From NCBI RefSeq assembly GCF_030406905.1, contig NZ_CP129137.1:5600001-5664000 (forward strand): DNA of 64,000 bases, written 5' to 3'. Below are positions 52,893 through 63,164 of this stretch, piece after piece. The stretch's first letter is position 1; the number at the start of each line of letters is the position of its first letter. This DNA comes from Streptomyces sp. HUAS CB01. GTDB taxonomy: Bacteria; Actinomycetota; Actinomycetes; Streptomycetales; Streptomycetaceae. The notes under the pieces are model-generated. The model searched no databases and was not told where the DNA came from. It was given only the letters and a program-made list of their open reading frames with translations. Made by a program: the position numbers and the translations under genes.

Positions 52893-54365
52893 GTGAGCGG
52901 CAGCGGCGCGGACGGCACGGGCACCGGCAAGCGCCCGAACGAGCAGCTGGGCTCGTGGTTCGTGCGCAGCGGCTGGTCGAAGGGCGAGCTCGCCCGCCAG
53001 GTCAACCGCCGGGCGCGGCAGATCGGCGCGCACCACATCAGCACCGACACCTCGCGCGTCCGCAGATGGCTCGACGGCGAGCAGCCGCGCGAGCCCATCC
53101 CGCGCATCCTCAGCGAACTGTTCTCCGAGCGCTTCGGCACCGTCGTCGCCATCGAGGACCTGGGGCTCCGCACGGCGCACCAGTCACCCTCGGTGTCCGG
53201 TGTCGACCTCCCGTGGGCCGGCCCGCAGACCGTGGCGCTCCTCAGCGAGTTCTCGCGCAGCGACCTGATGCTGGCCCGCCGCGGCTTCCTCGGGACGTCG
53301 CTCGCCCTCTCCGCCGGGCCGGCCCTCATCGAGCCGATGCAGCGCTGGCTCGTCCCCGCCCCGCCCTCCGACCCCGCACCGGCGGACTCCGCCGGCGTCC
53401 GGCGTCCCGCCCGGCTCTCCAAGCCCGAGCTGGACCTCCTCGAGTCCACGACGGCCATGTTCCGCCAGTGGGACGCCCAGTGCGGCGGCGGGCTGCGCCG
53501 CAAGGCCGTCGTCGGCCAGCTCCACGAAGTGACGGACCTGCTCCAGGAGCCGCAGCCCGCGGACACCTCCCGAAGGCTGTTCACCTGCGCCGCCGAACTG
53601 GCCGAGCTGGCCGGGTGGATGAGCTACGACATCGGGCTGCAGCCCACCGCGCAGAAGTACTTCGTGCTCGCCCTGCACGCCGCCAAGGAGGCGGGGGACA
53701 AGCCCCTCGGCTCGTACATCCTCTCCTCCATGAGCCGCCAGATGATCCACCTGGGCAGGCCCGACGACGCCCTGGAGCTCATCCACCTCGCGCAGTACGG
53801 CAGCCGCGACTGCGCGACCCCGCGCACACAGGCGATGCTGTATGCGATGGAGGCCCGCGCCTACGCCAACATGGGGCAGCCCAGCAAGACCAAGCGGGCC
53901 GTCCGGATGGCCGAGGACACCTTCGCCGACGCGCTCGAGACCCGTGAGCCCGAGCCCGACTGGATCCGCTTCTTCTCCGAGGCCGAGCTCAACGGCGAGA
54001 ACGCCCACTCCTACCGGGACCTCGCCTATGTCGCCGGCCGCAGCCCCACGTACGCCTCGCTCTCCGAGCCCGTCATGGAACGCGCGGTCGCCCTCTTCAG
54101 CCAGGACGCCGAGCACCAGCGCTCGTATGCACTCAACCTCGTCGGCATGGCGACGGTGCATCTGCTGAAGCGGGAACCCGAGCAGTCCACCCGGCTCGCC
54201 GAGCAGGCGCTGCACATCGCCAGGCGGGTGCGCTCGGAGCGGGTCAACACCCGGCTGCGCAAGACCGTCGACACGGCGGCCAGGGACTTCGGCGACGTCC
54301 CCGAGGTCGTCCACCTCACGGACCTCATCACCGCACAGCTGCCGGAGACCGCGGAAGCGGTCTGA
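52893..54365 (+). CDS. nsdA: Negative regulator of differentiation and antibiotic production NsdA
   Basis: A 490-residue cytosolic protein. RPNEQLGSWFVRSGWSKGEL and NRRARQIGAHHISTDTSRVR with RWLDGEQPREPIPRILSELF form an XRE-like N-terminal domain. A short hydrophobic RRGFLGTSLALSAGPALIEP follows, then a TPR-type helical repeat region from about residue 200 (ELAELAGWMSYDIGLQPTAQ; VLALHAAKEAGDKPLGSYIL). In S. coelicolor loss of nsdA raises actinorhodin and calcium-dependent antibiotic and speeds sporulation. GTG at 52893 is preferred (GGGGGCG upstream); an ATG at 52860 would add eleven residues. Confidence 0.9.
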   Translation: MSGSGADGTGTGKRPNEQLGSWFVRSGWSKGELARQVNRRARQIGAHHISTDTSRVRRWLDGEQPREPIPRILSELFSERFGTVVAIEDLGLRTAHQSPSVSGVDLPWAGPQTVALLSEFSRSDLMLARRGFLGTSLALSAGPALIEPMQRWLVPAPPSDPAPADSAGVRRPARLSKPELDLLESTTAMFRQWDAQCGGGLRRKAVVGQLHEVTDLLQEPQPADTSRRLFTCAAELAELAGWMSYDIGLQPTAQKYFVLALHAAKEAGDKPLGSYILSSMSRQMIHLGRPDDALELIHLAQYGSRDCATPRTQAMLYAMEARAYANMGQPSKTKRAVRMAEDTFADALETREPEPDWIRFFSEAELNGENAHSYRDLAYVAGRSPTYASLSEPVMERAVALFSQDAEHQRSYALNLVGMATVHLLKREPEQSTRLAEQALHIARRVRSERVNTRLRKTVDTAARDFGDVPEVVHLTDLITAQLPETAEAV

Positions 54366-54385
54366 GCAGCCCGTCACAGGACTCC

Positions 54386-54453
54386 GGCGCGACGGCCACC
54401 CCTACTGCCCGACTCGGCTCCCCACGCCAGGTCAACCGGGTGGCCGTCGCGCC
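54386..54453. terminator. Long inverted repeat after nsdA
   Basis: GGCGCGACGGCCACCC at 54386-54401 and its perfect complement at 54438-54453 enclose a 36-base loop, 20 bp after nsdA. It probably ends nsdA transcription; the large loop is unusual for a simple terminator. Confidence 0.6.
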
Positions 54454-54485
54454 GGTCGCGCTGCCCGCGGAGGGTACGCCCGTGA

Positions 54486-56393
<1,908 letters not shown>

Positions 56394-56406
56394 ACGGGAG
56401 TTCTGG

Positions 56407-58863
56407 GTGACGAGCATCGACCTGACCACGGAAACCGAGGGCTCGGGACCCAGCGGCTATGCGGCGGCCCGGCTGCGTCTTCTCCAGGAGAAGACGCGGT
56501 CCGGGCCGTCGCGCCGTGCCGCCCTGGCCCGGCTCACCGACGACTGGCTCGCCGCGCTGTTCGCCGCGGCGAAGGAGGACACCGGGGTGCGCGGCGCCGC
56601 CCTCGTCGCCGTCGGTGGCTACGGGCGCGGTGAGCTCTCGCCGCGCAGCGACCTCGATCTCCTCCTGCTGCACGACGGCGCCGCCGACCCCGGCGCGCTC
56701 GCCTCGCTCGCCGACCGGATCTGGTACCCGGTGTGGGACCTCGGGCTGGCGCTCGACCACTCGGTCCGGACCCCGGCCGAGGCCCGCCGCACCGCGGGCG
56801 AGGACATCAAGGTGCAGCTGGGGCTGCTCGACGCCCGTGCCGTCGCGGGGGACCTCGGGATGGTCGCCGGGCTGCGCACGGCCGTCCTCGCCGACTGGCG
56901 CAACCAGGCGCCGAAACGGCTCCCCGAACTCGACGAGCTCTGCCGCGAGCGCGCCGAACGGCAGGGGGAGCTGCAGTTCCTGCTGGAACCCGACCTCAAG
57001 GAGGCCCGGGGCGGGCTGCGGGACGCCACCGCCCTGCGCGCCGTCGCCGCGTCCTGGCTCGCCGACGCCCCCCGCGAGGGCCTGGCCGAGGCCCGCCGTA
57101 CCCTCCTCGACACCCGCGACGCCCTCCATCTCACCACCGGACGGGCCGCCGACCGGCTCGCGCTCCAGGAGCAGGACCAGGTGGCGCAGGCACTCGGCCT
57201 GCTGGACGCCGACGCGCTGCTGCGCCAGGTGTACGAGGCCGCGCGGACCGTCTCGTACGCCGCCGACGTCACCTGGCGCGAGGTGAACCGGGTGCTCAAG
57301 TCCCGGTCCGCCCGCCCCCGGCTGCGGAACATCTGGGGCGGCCGCCGCCCCGAGCCCGAGCGCACCCCCCTGGCCGAGGGCGTGGTCGAGATGGACGGCG
57401 AGGCCGTCATCGCCCGCTCCGCCAGGCCGGAGCGCGATCCGGTGCTGCCCCTGCGCGCGGCGGCGGCAGCGGCCCAGTCCGGAGTGCCGCTCTCCCTCCA
57501 CGCCGTACGCCACCTGGCCGCCGCCACCAAGCCGCTCCCCGTGCCCTGGCCCGCCGAGGCGCGCGAGGAACTGGTCACCCTGCTCGGCGCGGGCGAACCG
57601 ACCGTCGCCGTGTGGGAGGCACTCGAGGCCGAGGGCCTGATCACCCGGCTGCTGCCCGACTGGGAGCGGGTCCGCTGCCGGCCCCAGCGCAACCCCGTCC
57701 ACACGTGGACCGTCGACCGCCACCTCGTCGAGGCCGCCGTCCGCGCCTCCGCGCTCACCCGCCGCGTCGGCCGCCCCGACCTGCTCCTCGTCGCGGCCCT
57801 GCTCCACGACATCGGCAAGGGCTGGCCCGGCGACCACTCGGTGGCGGGCGAGACCATCGCGCGCGACGTCGCCACCCGCATCGGCTTCGACAAGCAGGAC
57901 GTGGCCGTGATCGCCACCCTGGTGCGCCACCATCTGCTGCTCATCGAGACCGCCACCCGCCGCGACCTGGAGGACCCGGCGACCGTGCGGGCGGTCGCGG
58001 ACGTCGTGGGCTCGCCCGGCACGCTGGAACTGCTCCACGCCCTCACCGAGGCCGACGCCCTCGCGACCGGACCGGCGGCCTGGTCGGCCTGGCGGGGATC
58101 GCTCGTCGCCGACCTGGTCAAACGGGTCGCGGGCGTCCTCGCGGGGGAGAGGCCCGAGGAACCGGAGCCCCTCGCTCCGAGCGCCGAGCAGGAGCGGCTC
58201 GCCGTCGAGGCGCTGCGCACCGGCGGACCGGTCCTGGCCCTGCACGCCGCCCAGACGGAGACGCCGCAGCCGGACGGCGAACCCGAGCCCGTCGGTGTGG
58301 AGCTCCTCATCGCCGTGCCCGACCAGCCTGCGGTCCTGCCCGCCGTCGCGGGCGTGCTCGCCCTGCACCGGCTCACCGTCCGCGCCGCCGACCTGCGCGC
58401 CATGGAACTCCCCCAGGAAGTGGGCCCGGGCACCGTCCTCGTACTGAACTGGCGGGTCGCCGCCGCCTACGGCTCGCTCCCGCAGGCCGCACGGCTGCGC
58501 TCCGACCTCGTGCGGGCCCTCGACGGGTCCCTGGACGTGGCCGCCCGGCTCGCAGAACGGGACGCCGCGTATCCGCGCCGCCGCGGGGTCAAGGCCCCGC
58601 CACCGAGGGTCACCGTCGCGCCGGCGGCGTCCCGGCTGGCCACGGTCATCGAGGTCCGGGCCCAGGACGCCCCGGGGTTGCTGCACCGGATCGGCCACGC
58701 CCTGGAGTCGGCGGAGGTCAGCGTGCGCAGCGCACGGGTGTCGACGCTCGGCGCGAACGCGGTGGACGCGTTCTACGTCACAGGCCCGGAGGGGGCCCCG
58801 CTTCCGCCCGAGGAGGCCGTGGACGTGGCACGGGCCGTCGAGGCCGCCCTGCGGAGCGCGTGA
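56407..58863 (+). CDS. glnD: PII adenylyltransferase/uridylyltransferase
   Basis: An 818-residue enzyme that modifies GlnK. The nucleotidyltransferase site GGYGRGELSPRSDLDLLLLH starts near residue 68, followed by the GlnE/D-linker region, an HD phosphodiesterase domain with HDIGKGWPGDHS near residue 467, and two C-terminal ACT domains (VELLIAVPDQPAVLPAVAGV; IEVRAQDAPGLLHRIGHALE). In S. coelicolor GlnD adds AMP rather than UMP to GlnK. GTG at 56407 has GGGAG just upstream, 13 bp after glnK. A 38-residue frame overlaps the stop by 4 bases. Confidence 0.94.
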   Translation: MTSIDLTTETEGSGPSGYAAARLRLLQEKTRSGPSRRAALARLTDDWLAALFAAAKEDTGVRGAALVAVGGYGRGELSPRSDLDLLLLHDGAADPGALASLADRIWYPVWDLGLALDHSVRTPAEARRTAGEDIKVQLGLLDARAVAGDLGMVAGLRTAVLADWRNQAPKRLPELDELCRERAERQGELQFLLEPDLKEARGGLRDATALRAVAASWLADAPREGLAEARRTLLDTRDALHLTTGRAADRLALQEQDQVAQALGLLDADALLRQVYEAARTVSYAADVTWREVNRVLKSRSARPRLRNIWGGRRPEPERTPLAEGVVEMDGEAVIARSARPERDPVLPLRAAAAAAQSGVPLSLHAVRHLAAATKPLPVPWPAEAREELVTLLGAGEPTVAVWEALEAEGLITRLLPDWERVRCRPQRNPVHTWTVDRHLVEAAVRASALTRRVGRPDLLLVAALLHDIGKGWPGDHSVAGETIARDVATRIGFDKQDVAVIATLVRHHLLLIETATRRDLEDPATVRAVADVVGSPGTLELLHALTEADALATGPAAWSAWRGSLVADLVKRVAGVLAGERPEEPEPLAPSAEQERLAVEALRTGGPVLALHAAQTETPQPDGEPEPVGVELLIAVPDQPAVLPAVAGVLALHRLTVRAADLRAMELPQEVGPGTVLVLNWRVAAAYGSLPQAARLRSDLVRALDGSLDVAARLAERDAAYPRRRGVKAPPPRVTVAPAASRLATVIEVRAQDAPGLLHRIGHALESAEVSVRSARVSTLGANAVDAFYVTGPEGAPLPPEEAVDVARAVEAALRSA

Positions 58864-58976
58864 ACGACCCGGACCGGTGCGAGGGATGTGTCCGGCCGCG
58901 TGCCCAGGGGGCAGACCCCATCCCACGCGGCCGGATACCCTGGTGTGACATCTGTCCGCCCGCCCCCGAGACCTGA
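58860..58976 (+). CDS. Possible 38-residue CxxC/CxxC mini-protein coupled to glnD
   Basis: GTG at 58860 overlaps the glnD stop as GTGA and opens a 38-codon frame. The product has CEGC at residues 7-10 and CDIC at residues 29-32, with a basic Pro/Gly linker between them and PPAPET at the end: a zinc-ribbon-like arrangement. It ends 15 bp before ffh. No family is known to me. Alternatively, the interval is simply the ffh promoter: GATACCCT near 58,935 is -10-like. The evidence is the overlap type and the paired Cys, nothing more. Confidence 0.4.
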   Translation: MNDPDRCEGCVRPRAQGADPIPRGRIPWCDICPPAPET

Positions 58977-58991
58977 GGATCCGCGACCACC

Positions 58992-60542
58992 GTGTTCGAC
59001 ACCCTCTCCGACCGCCTTGCAGCGACATTCAAGAACCTCCGGGGCAAGGGCCGCCTCTCCGAGGCCGACATCGACGCCACGGCACGTGAGATCCGTATCG
59101 CGCTGCTCGAGGCCGATGTGGCGCTGCCCGTCGTGCGCGCCTTCATCAAGCAGGTCAAGGAGCGCGCTCTCGGCGTCGAGGTGTCCCAGGCGCTGAATCC
59201 CGCCCAGCAGGTCATCAAGATCGTCAACGAGGAGCTCATCGGCATCCTCGGCGGCGAGACCCGCCGGCTGCGCTTCGCCAAGCAGCCGCCCACCGTGATC
59301 ATGCTGGCGGGTCTCCAGGGTGCCGGTAAGACCACCCTGGCCGGCAAGCTCGGCCTCTGGCTCAAGAGCCAGGGCCACTCCCCGCTGCTCGTCGCCTGCG
59401 ACCTGCAGCGCCCCAACGCCGTGAACCAGCTGGCCGTCGTCGCCGAGCGCGCCGGCGTCGGGGTCTTCGCGCCCCAGCCCGGCAACGGCGTGGGCGACCC
59501 GGTCCAGGTCGCCAAGGAGTCGATCGAGTACGCGAAGTCGAAGGTCCACGACATCGTCATCGTCGACACCGCGGGCCGGCTCGGCATCGACCAGGAGATG
59601 ATGCAGCAGGCCGCGGACATCCGTGACGCGGTCAGCCCCGACGAGGTCCTCTTCGTCGTCGACGCGATGATCGGTCAGGACGCGGTCAACACCGCGGAGG
59701 CCTTCCGCGACGGCGTCGGTTTCGACGGAGTGGTGCTGTCCAAGCTGGACGGCGACGCCCGCGGTGGTGCCGCGCTCTCCGTCGCGCACGTCACCGGCAA
59801 GCAGATCATGTTCGCCTCCAACGGCGAGAAGCTGGACGAGTTCGACGCGTTCCACCCGGACCGCATGGCGTCCCGCATCCTCGGCATGGGCGACATGCTG
59901 TCGCTGATCGAGAAGGCCGAGCAGACCTTCAGCCAGGCCGAGGCCGAGAAGATGGCGGCCAAGCTGGCGAAGGGCCCCAAGGAGTTCACGCTCGACGACT
60001 TCCTGGCGCAGATGGAGCAGGTCAGGAAGATGGGCTCCATCTCCAAGCTGCTCGGGATGCTGCCGGGCATGGGCCAGATCAAGGACCAGATCAACAACAT
60101 CGACGAGCGTGACGTCGACCGTACGGCGGCGATCATCAAGTCGATGACGCCCGGCGAGCGCACCGACCCGACGATCATCAACGGCTCGCGCCGGGCCCGT
60201 ATCGCCCGCGGTTCCGGTGTCGACGTCAGCGCGGTGAAGAACCTCGTGGAGCGGTTCTTCGAGGCCCGCAAGATGATGTCGCGCATGGCCCAGGGCGGCG
60301 GCATGCCGGGGATGCCCGGCATCCCGGGCATGGGCGGCGGCCCGGGCCGTCAGAAGAAGAAGCAGAAGCAGGCCAAGGGCAAGCAGCGTTCCGGCAACCC
60401 GATGAAGCGCAAGGCCGAGGAGCAGGCGGCCCAGGCCCGCCGCGAGCAGGCCGGTCAGGGGAGCCCGTTCGGGCTGCCGGCGGGCGGCCAGGGCGCCCAG
60501 GACTTCGAGCTCCCGGACGAGTTCAAGAAGTTCATGGGCTGA
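58992..60542 (+). CDS. ffh: Signal recognition particle protein Ffh
   Basis: A 516-residue SRP54 GTPase that targets nascent membrane proteins to FtsY. It has an N domain (residues 1-88), the P-loop MLAGLQGAGKTTLAGKLGLW near 102, ACDLQRPNAVNQLAVVAER, IVDTAGRLGIDQEMM, and SKLDGDARGGAALSVAHVTG. The Met-rich M domain runs from about 300 to 450 (RKMGSISKLLGMLPGMGQIK; GMPGMPGIPGMGG). The tail is Lys/Gln-rich with a C-terminal FELPDEFKKFMG. GTG at 58992 has GAGGAT upstream. A strong hairpin follows. Confidence 0.96.
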   Translation: MFDTLSDRLAATFKNLRGKGRLSEADIDATAREIRIALLEADVALPVVRAFIKQVKERALGVEVSQALNPAQQVIKIVNEELIGILGGETRRLRFAKQPPTVIMLAGLQGAGKTTLAGKLGLWLKSQGHSPLLVACDLQRPNAVNQLAVVAERAGVGVFAPQPGNGVGDPVQVAKESIEYAKSKVHDIVIVDTAGRLGIDQEMMQQAADIRDAVSPDEVLFVVDAMIGQDAVNTAEAFRDGVGFDGVVLSKLDGDARGGAALSVAHVTGKQIMFASNGEKLDEFDAFHPDRMASRILGMGDMLSLIEKAEQTFSQAEAEKMAAKLAKGPKEFTLDDFLAQMEQVRKMGSISKLLGMLPGMGQIKDQINNIDERDVDRTAAIIKSMTPGERTDPTIINGSRRARIARGSGVDVSAVKNLVERFFEARKMMSRMAQGGGMPGMPGIPGMGGGPGRQKKKQKQAKGKQRSGNPMKRKAEEQAAQARREQAGQGSPFGLPAGGQGAQDFELPDEFKKFMG

Positions 60543-60564
60543 CGCTTCCGCCACCAGCACGGCC

Positions 60565-60598
60565 GAGGGCCCCGCGATCACCCGATCGCGGGGCCCTC
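60565..60598 (+). terminator. Terminator after ffh
   Basis: GAGGGCCCCGCGATC and its complement form a 15-bp stem around ACCC, 22 bp after the ffh stop. Confidence 0.85.
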
Positions 60599-60727
60599 TC
60601 CCGTGCCGCACCCTCCGGCGGCCGGGTCGCCCACCGCGCCGGGGCTCCGCCCCGGGTGGCAGGGCGGCCCGTTCTGTGCGGTCATGGGCAGAGATCTGGC
60701 AGCAGCCGAGGGACCGGAGGGCAGGCC

Positions 60728-62647
60728 GTGGCCAATTCCGTACCCCCGCGCGATCGCACCGACCAGCCCTGGCGATCGGAGGGGGCACCGCCGCCCACGC
60801 CGCCGCGCAAGAAGCCGCCCGGCGGCTGGATCGGGCTCGTCGCGACCGCGGTGGTCCTCTTCCTCGTCGCCTACGGGATCCTGACGTACTTCACCAAGGG
60901 CGACGAGCCGACGATCTCGTACACCGAGTTCAGCAGGCAGGTCGAGGCCGGCAACGTCACCAAGATCTACGCCAAGGGCGACACGATCGAGGGCGAGCTG
61001 AGGACGGGACAGCCGATCCCCGGCGGCGGGGGCGACTACACGACCTTCCGGACCCAGCGGCCGGAGTTCGCGGAGGACAACCTCTGGCAGCAGCTGAGCC
61101 AGAAGGGCGTGACCGTCACGGCCGAACCGGTGGTCGTCCAGCGCAGCCTGCTGACCAATCTGCTGCTGTCCCTCGCGCCGATCGTGATCCTCGTGCTGCT
61201 CTGGGTGGTCCTCGCCAGACGCCTGGGGCCACGCCTGGGCGGCCCCCTCGGCCGCAAGGCGCCGCCCCGCCCCGTGGAGCTGGAACCGCACCGGCGCACC
61301 ACCTTCGCCGACGTGGCGGGGATCGACGAGGTCCAGGGCGAGCTCGACGACGTCGTCGACTTCCTCAAGAACCCCCAGGTCTACCGGGCCATGGGCGCGC
61401 GGGTGCCCCGCGGCGTCCTGCTCGCCGGCCCGCCCGGCACGGGCAAGACGCTGCTCGCACGGGCCGTGGCGGGCGAGGCGGGGGTGCCGTTCTTCTCGGC
61501 GTCCGCGTCGGAGTTCATCGAGATGATCGTGGGCGTCGGGGCCTCCCGCGTCCGCGAGCTCTTCGCCGAGGCCCGCAAGGTCGCGCCGGCCATCGTCTTC
61601 ATCGACGAGATCGACACCATCGGACGGGTGCGCGGCGGTGGCGCGAGCATCGGCGGCCACGACGAGCGCGAGCAGACCCTCAACCAGATCCTGACCGAGA
61701 TGGACGGCTTCACCGGCTCGGAGGGCGTCGTCGTCATCGCCGCCACCAACCGTGCCGACGTCCTCGACCCCGCCCTCACCCGGCCCGGCCGCTTCGACCG
61801 GATCGTGCACGTCAGCCCGCCCGACCGGGCCGGCCGGGAGGCGATCCTGCGGATCCACACCCGGGACATCCCGCTCGCACCGACCGTCGACCTGGTGCAG
61901 GTGGCCCGTACGACACCGGGCATGACCGGTGCCGAACTGGCCAATCTCGCCAACGAGGCGGCGCTGCTCGCGGTCAAGCGGCGGCAGGACCAGGTGACCC
62001 AGCGGGACCTCTCCGACGCGCTGGAGAAGGTCCAGCTCGGCGCGGAGCGGGCCCTCGTGATGCCCGAGGGCGAGCGGCGCAGGACGGCGTACCACGAGAG
62101 CGGTCACGCCCTGCTCGGCATGCTCCAGCCGGGCGCGGACCCCGTCCGCAAGGTCACGATCGTCCCGCGCGGCCGGGCGCTGGGCGTCACGCTGTCCACC
62201 CCGGACGCCGACAAGTACGCGTACACCGAGGAGTACCTGCGTGGCAGGATCATCGGCGCGCTGGGCGGCATGGCGGCGGAGCACGTGGTCTTCGGGATCG
62301 TCACCACCGGCTCGGAGAACGACCTCGAGCAGGTCACGCGGCTGGTGAGGGGCATGGTCGGGCGCTGGGGCATGAGCGAACGCGTCGGCCGCTTCACGGC
62401 CGTGTCGGGGGACGGGCAGGAGCCGTACGGGCTCACCGCCGCCCCGGCGACGCTGGACGCGGTGGACCACGAGATGCGCCGCATCGCCGAGGAGTGCTAC
62501 GAGAGCGCCTGCCGGCAGCTCCGCGAGAACCGCGACCGGCTGGACGCACTGGCCGAGGCGCTCCTCGCCAGCGAGACGCTGGACGAGGAGGAGGCGTACC
62601 GGGCCGCCGGCATCCCCCGGCTGAAGAAGGAGACGAACGGCCACTGA
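60728..62647 (+). CDS. FtsH-like membrane AAA zinc metalloprotease
   Basis: A 639-residue FtsH-family protease. Two membrane segments ([20 protein letters not shown] near 32-55 and [20 protein letters not shown] near 145-165) flank an extracytoplasmic domain. The AAA module has Walker [21 protein letters not shown] near 233, Walker [13 protein letters not shown] and the second region [20 protein letters not shown]. The zinc site HESGH is at about 456, with the third ligand near [11 protein letters not shown] at 60728 has GGAGGG upstream. Streptomyces normally has a separate canonical ftsH near folE; this is an extra paralogue, and its proximity to ffh suggests membrane protein quality control. 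Confidence 0.92.
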   Translation: MANSVPPRDRTDQPWRSEGAPPPTPPRKKPPGGWIGLVATAVVLFLVAYGILTYFTKGDEPTISYTEFSRQVEAGNVTKIYAKGDTIEGELRTGQPIPGGGGDYTTFRTQRPEFAEDNLWQQLSQKGVTVTAEPVVVQRSLLTNLLLSLAPIVILVLLWVVLARRLGPRLGGPLGRKAPPRPVELEPHRRTTFADVAGIDEVQGELDDVVDFLKNPQVYRAMGARVPRGVLLAGPPGTGKTLLARAVAGEAGVPFFSASASEFIEMIVGVGASRVRELFAEARKVAPAIVFIDEIDTIGRVRGGGASIGGHDEREQTLNQILTEMDGFTGSEGVVVIAATNRADVLDPALTRPGRFDRIVHVSPPDRAGREAILRIHTRDIPLAPTVDLVQVARTTPGMTGAELANLANEAALLAVKRRQDQVTQRDLSDALEKVQLGAERALVMPEGERRRTAYHESGHALLGMLQPGADPVRKVTIVPRGRALGVTLSTPDADKYAYTEEYLRGRIIGALGGMAAEHVVFGIVTTGSENDLEQVTRLVRGMVGRWGMSERVGRFTAVSGDGQEPYGLTAAPATLDAVDHEMRRIAEECYESACRQLRENRDRLDALAEALLASETLDEEEAYRAAGIPRLKKETNGH

Positions 62648-63164
62648 TCCGGCCGGGACGGTCGGGCCGTCACGAAGGACCAGAACCGTCGCCGGGCCGG
62701 CGAACGCGGCCCCCGGGGCCCCGGGACGCCCGGGGCACATTCACCGGGTGGGGGGTGCCAGGTCGCGCTGCGTCGGGTCGCGCGTGCCTCGGGGAAGACG
62801 GTGAGGAAGATCTTCACGGCGGCGCCGGGCAGAACGATGGTGCCCGATGTCCCGGCCCTCGACGACGATGCCTCGGCGGCCGCGGCGATGGTCCGCTGCA
62901 GCCGGTGATCCGGGCACGCACCTCCGGGACCGCGCCGACGGCGCGCACCTTGGAGGACCCCGCCCCCCGAGTGGAGGCGACCCGATCCGGGCCCCGCGAA
63001 GAGAACGGCTCGCGCCGGGTCCCACGAAGAGACGCCCCGCGGAGGGCACCCCAACGAGACGGACCCCGGGCCCTCACCAGGAGCCGCAGCACGTGTCCCG
63101 GGCCGACGACGCCCGCCCCGGCCCTCCGCGGGCCGATACGCACGCAGGGATCTGCGCCCGCTCC
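62648..63164. other. Non-coding stretch between the FtsH-like gene and the methyltransferase
   Basis: No intact gene is supported. The middle holds the cytidylate kinase remnant. CCCCGGGGCCCCGGG-type GC runs at 62,710-62,735 may form the ftsH-like terminator. The rest shows no structure I can name. Confidence 0.5.
62755..62951 (-). pseudogene. Cytidylate kinase remnant
   Basis: Conserved cytidylate kinase (Cmk) segments occur in order on the minus strand but in shifting frames. VGAVPEVRARIT comes first, then LQRTIAAAAE, then GIVVEGRDIG, then TIVLPGAAVKIFLTVFPEAR with ATRRSAT. VVEGRDIGT is diagnostic for the CMP-binding part of Cmk. Three frameshifts are needed. Weaker traces (DPARAVLFAG) may extend it to about 63,020; the N-terminal P-loop part is not found. 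It is a dead fragment of a paralogue or an acquired copy, not the functional gene. Confidence 0.68.
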
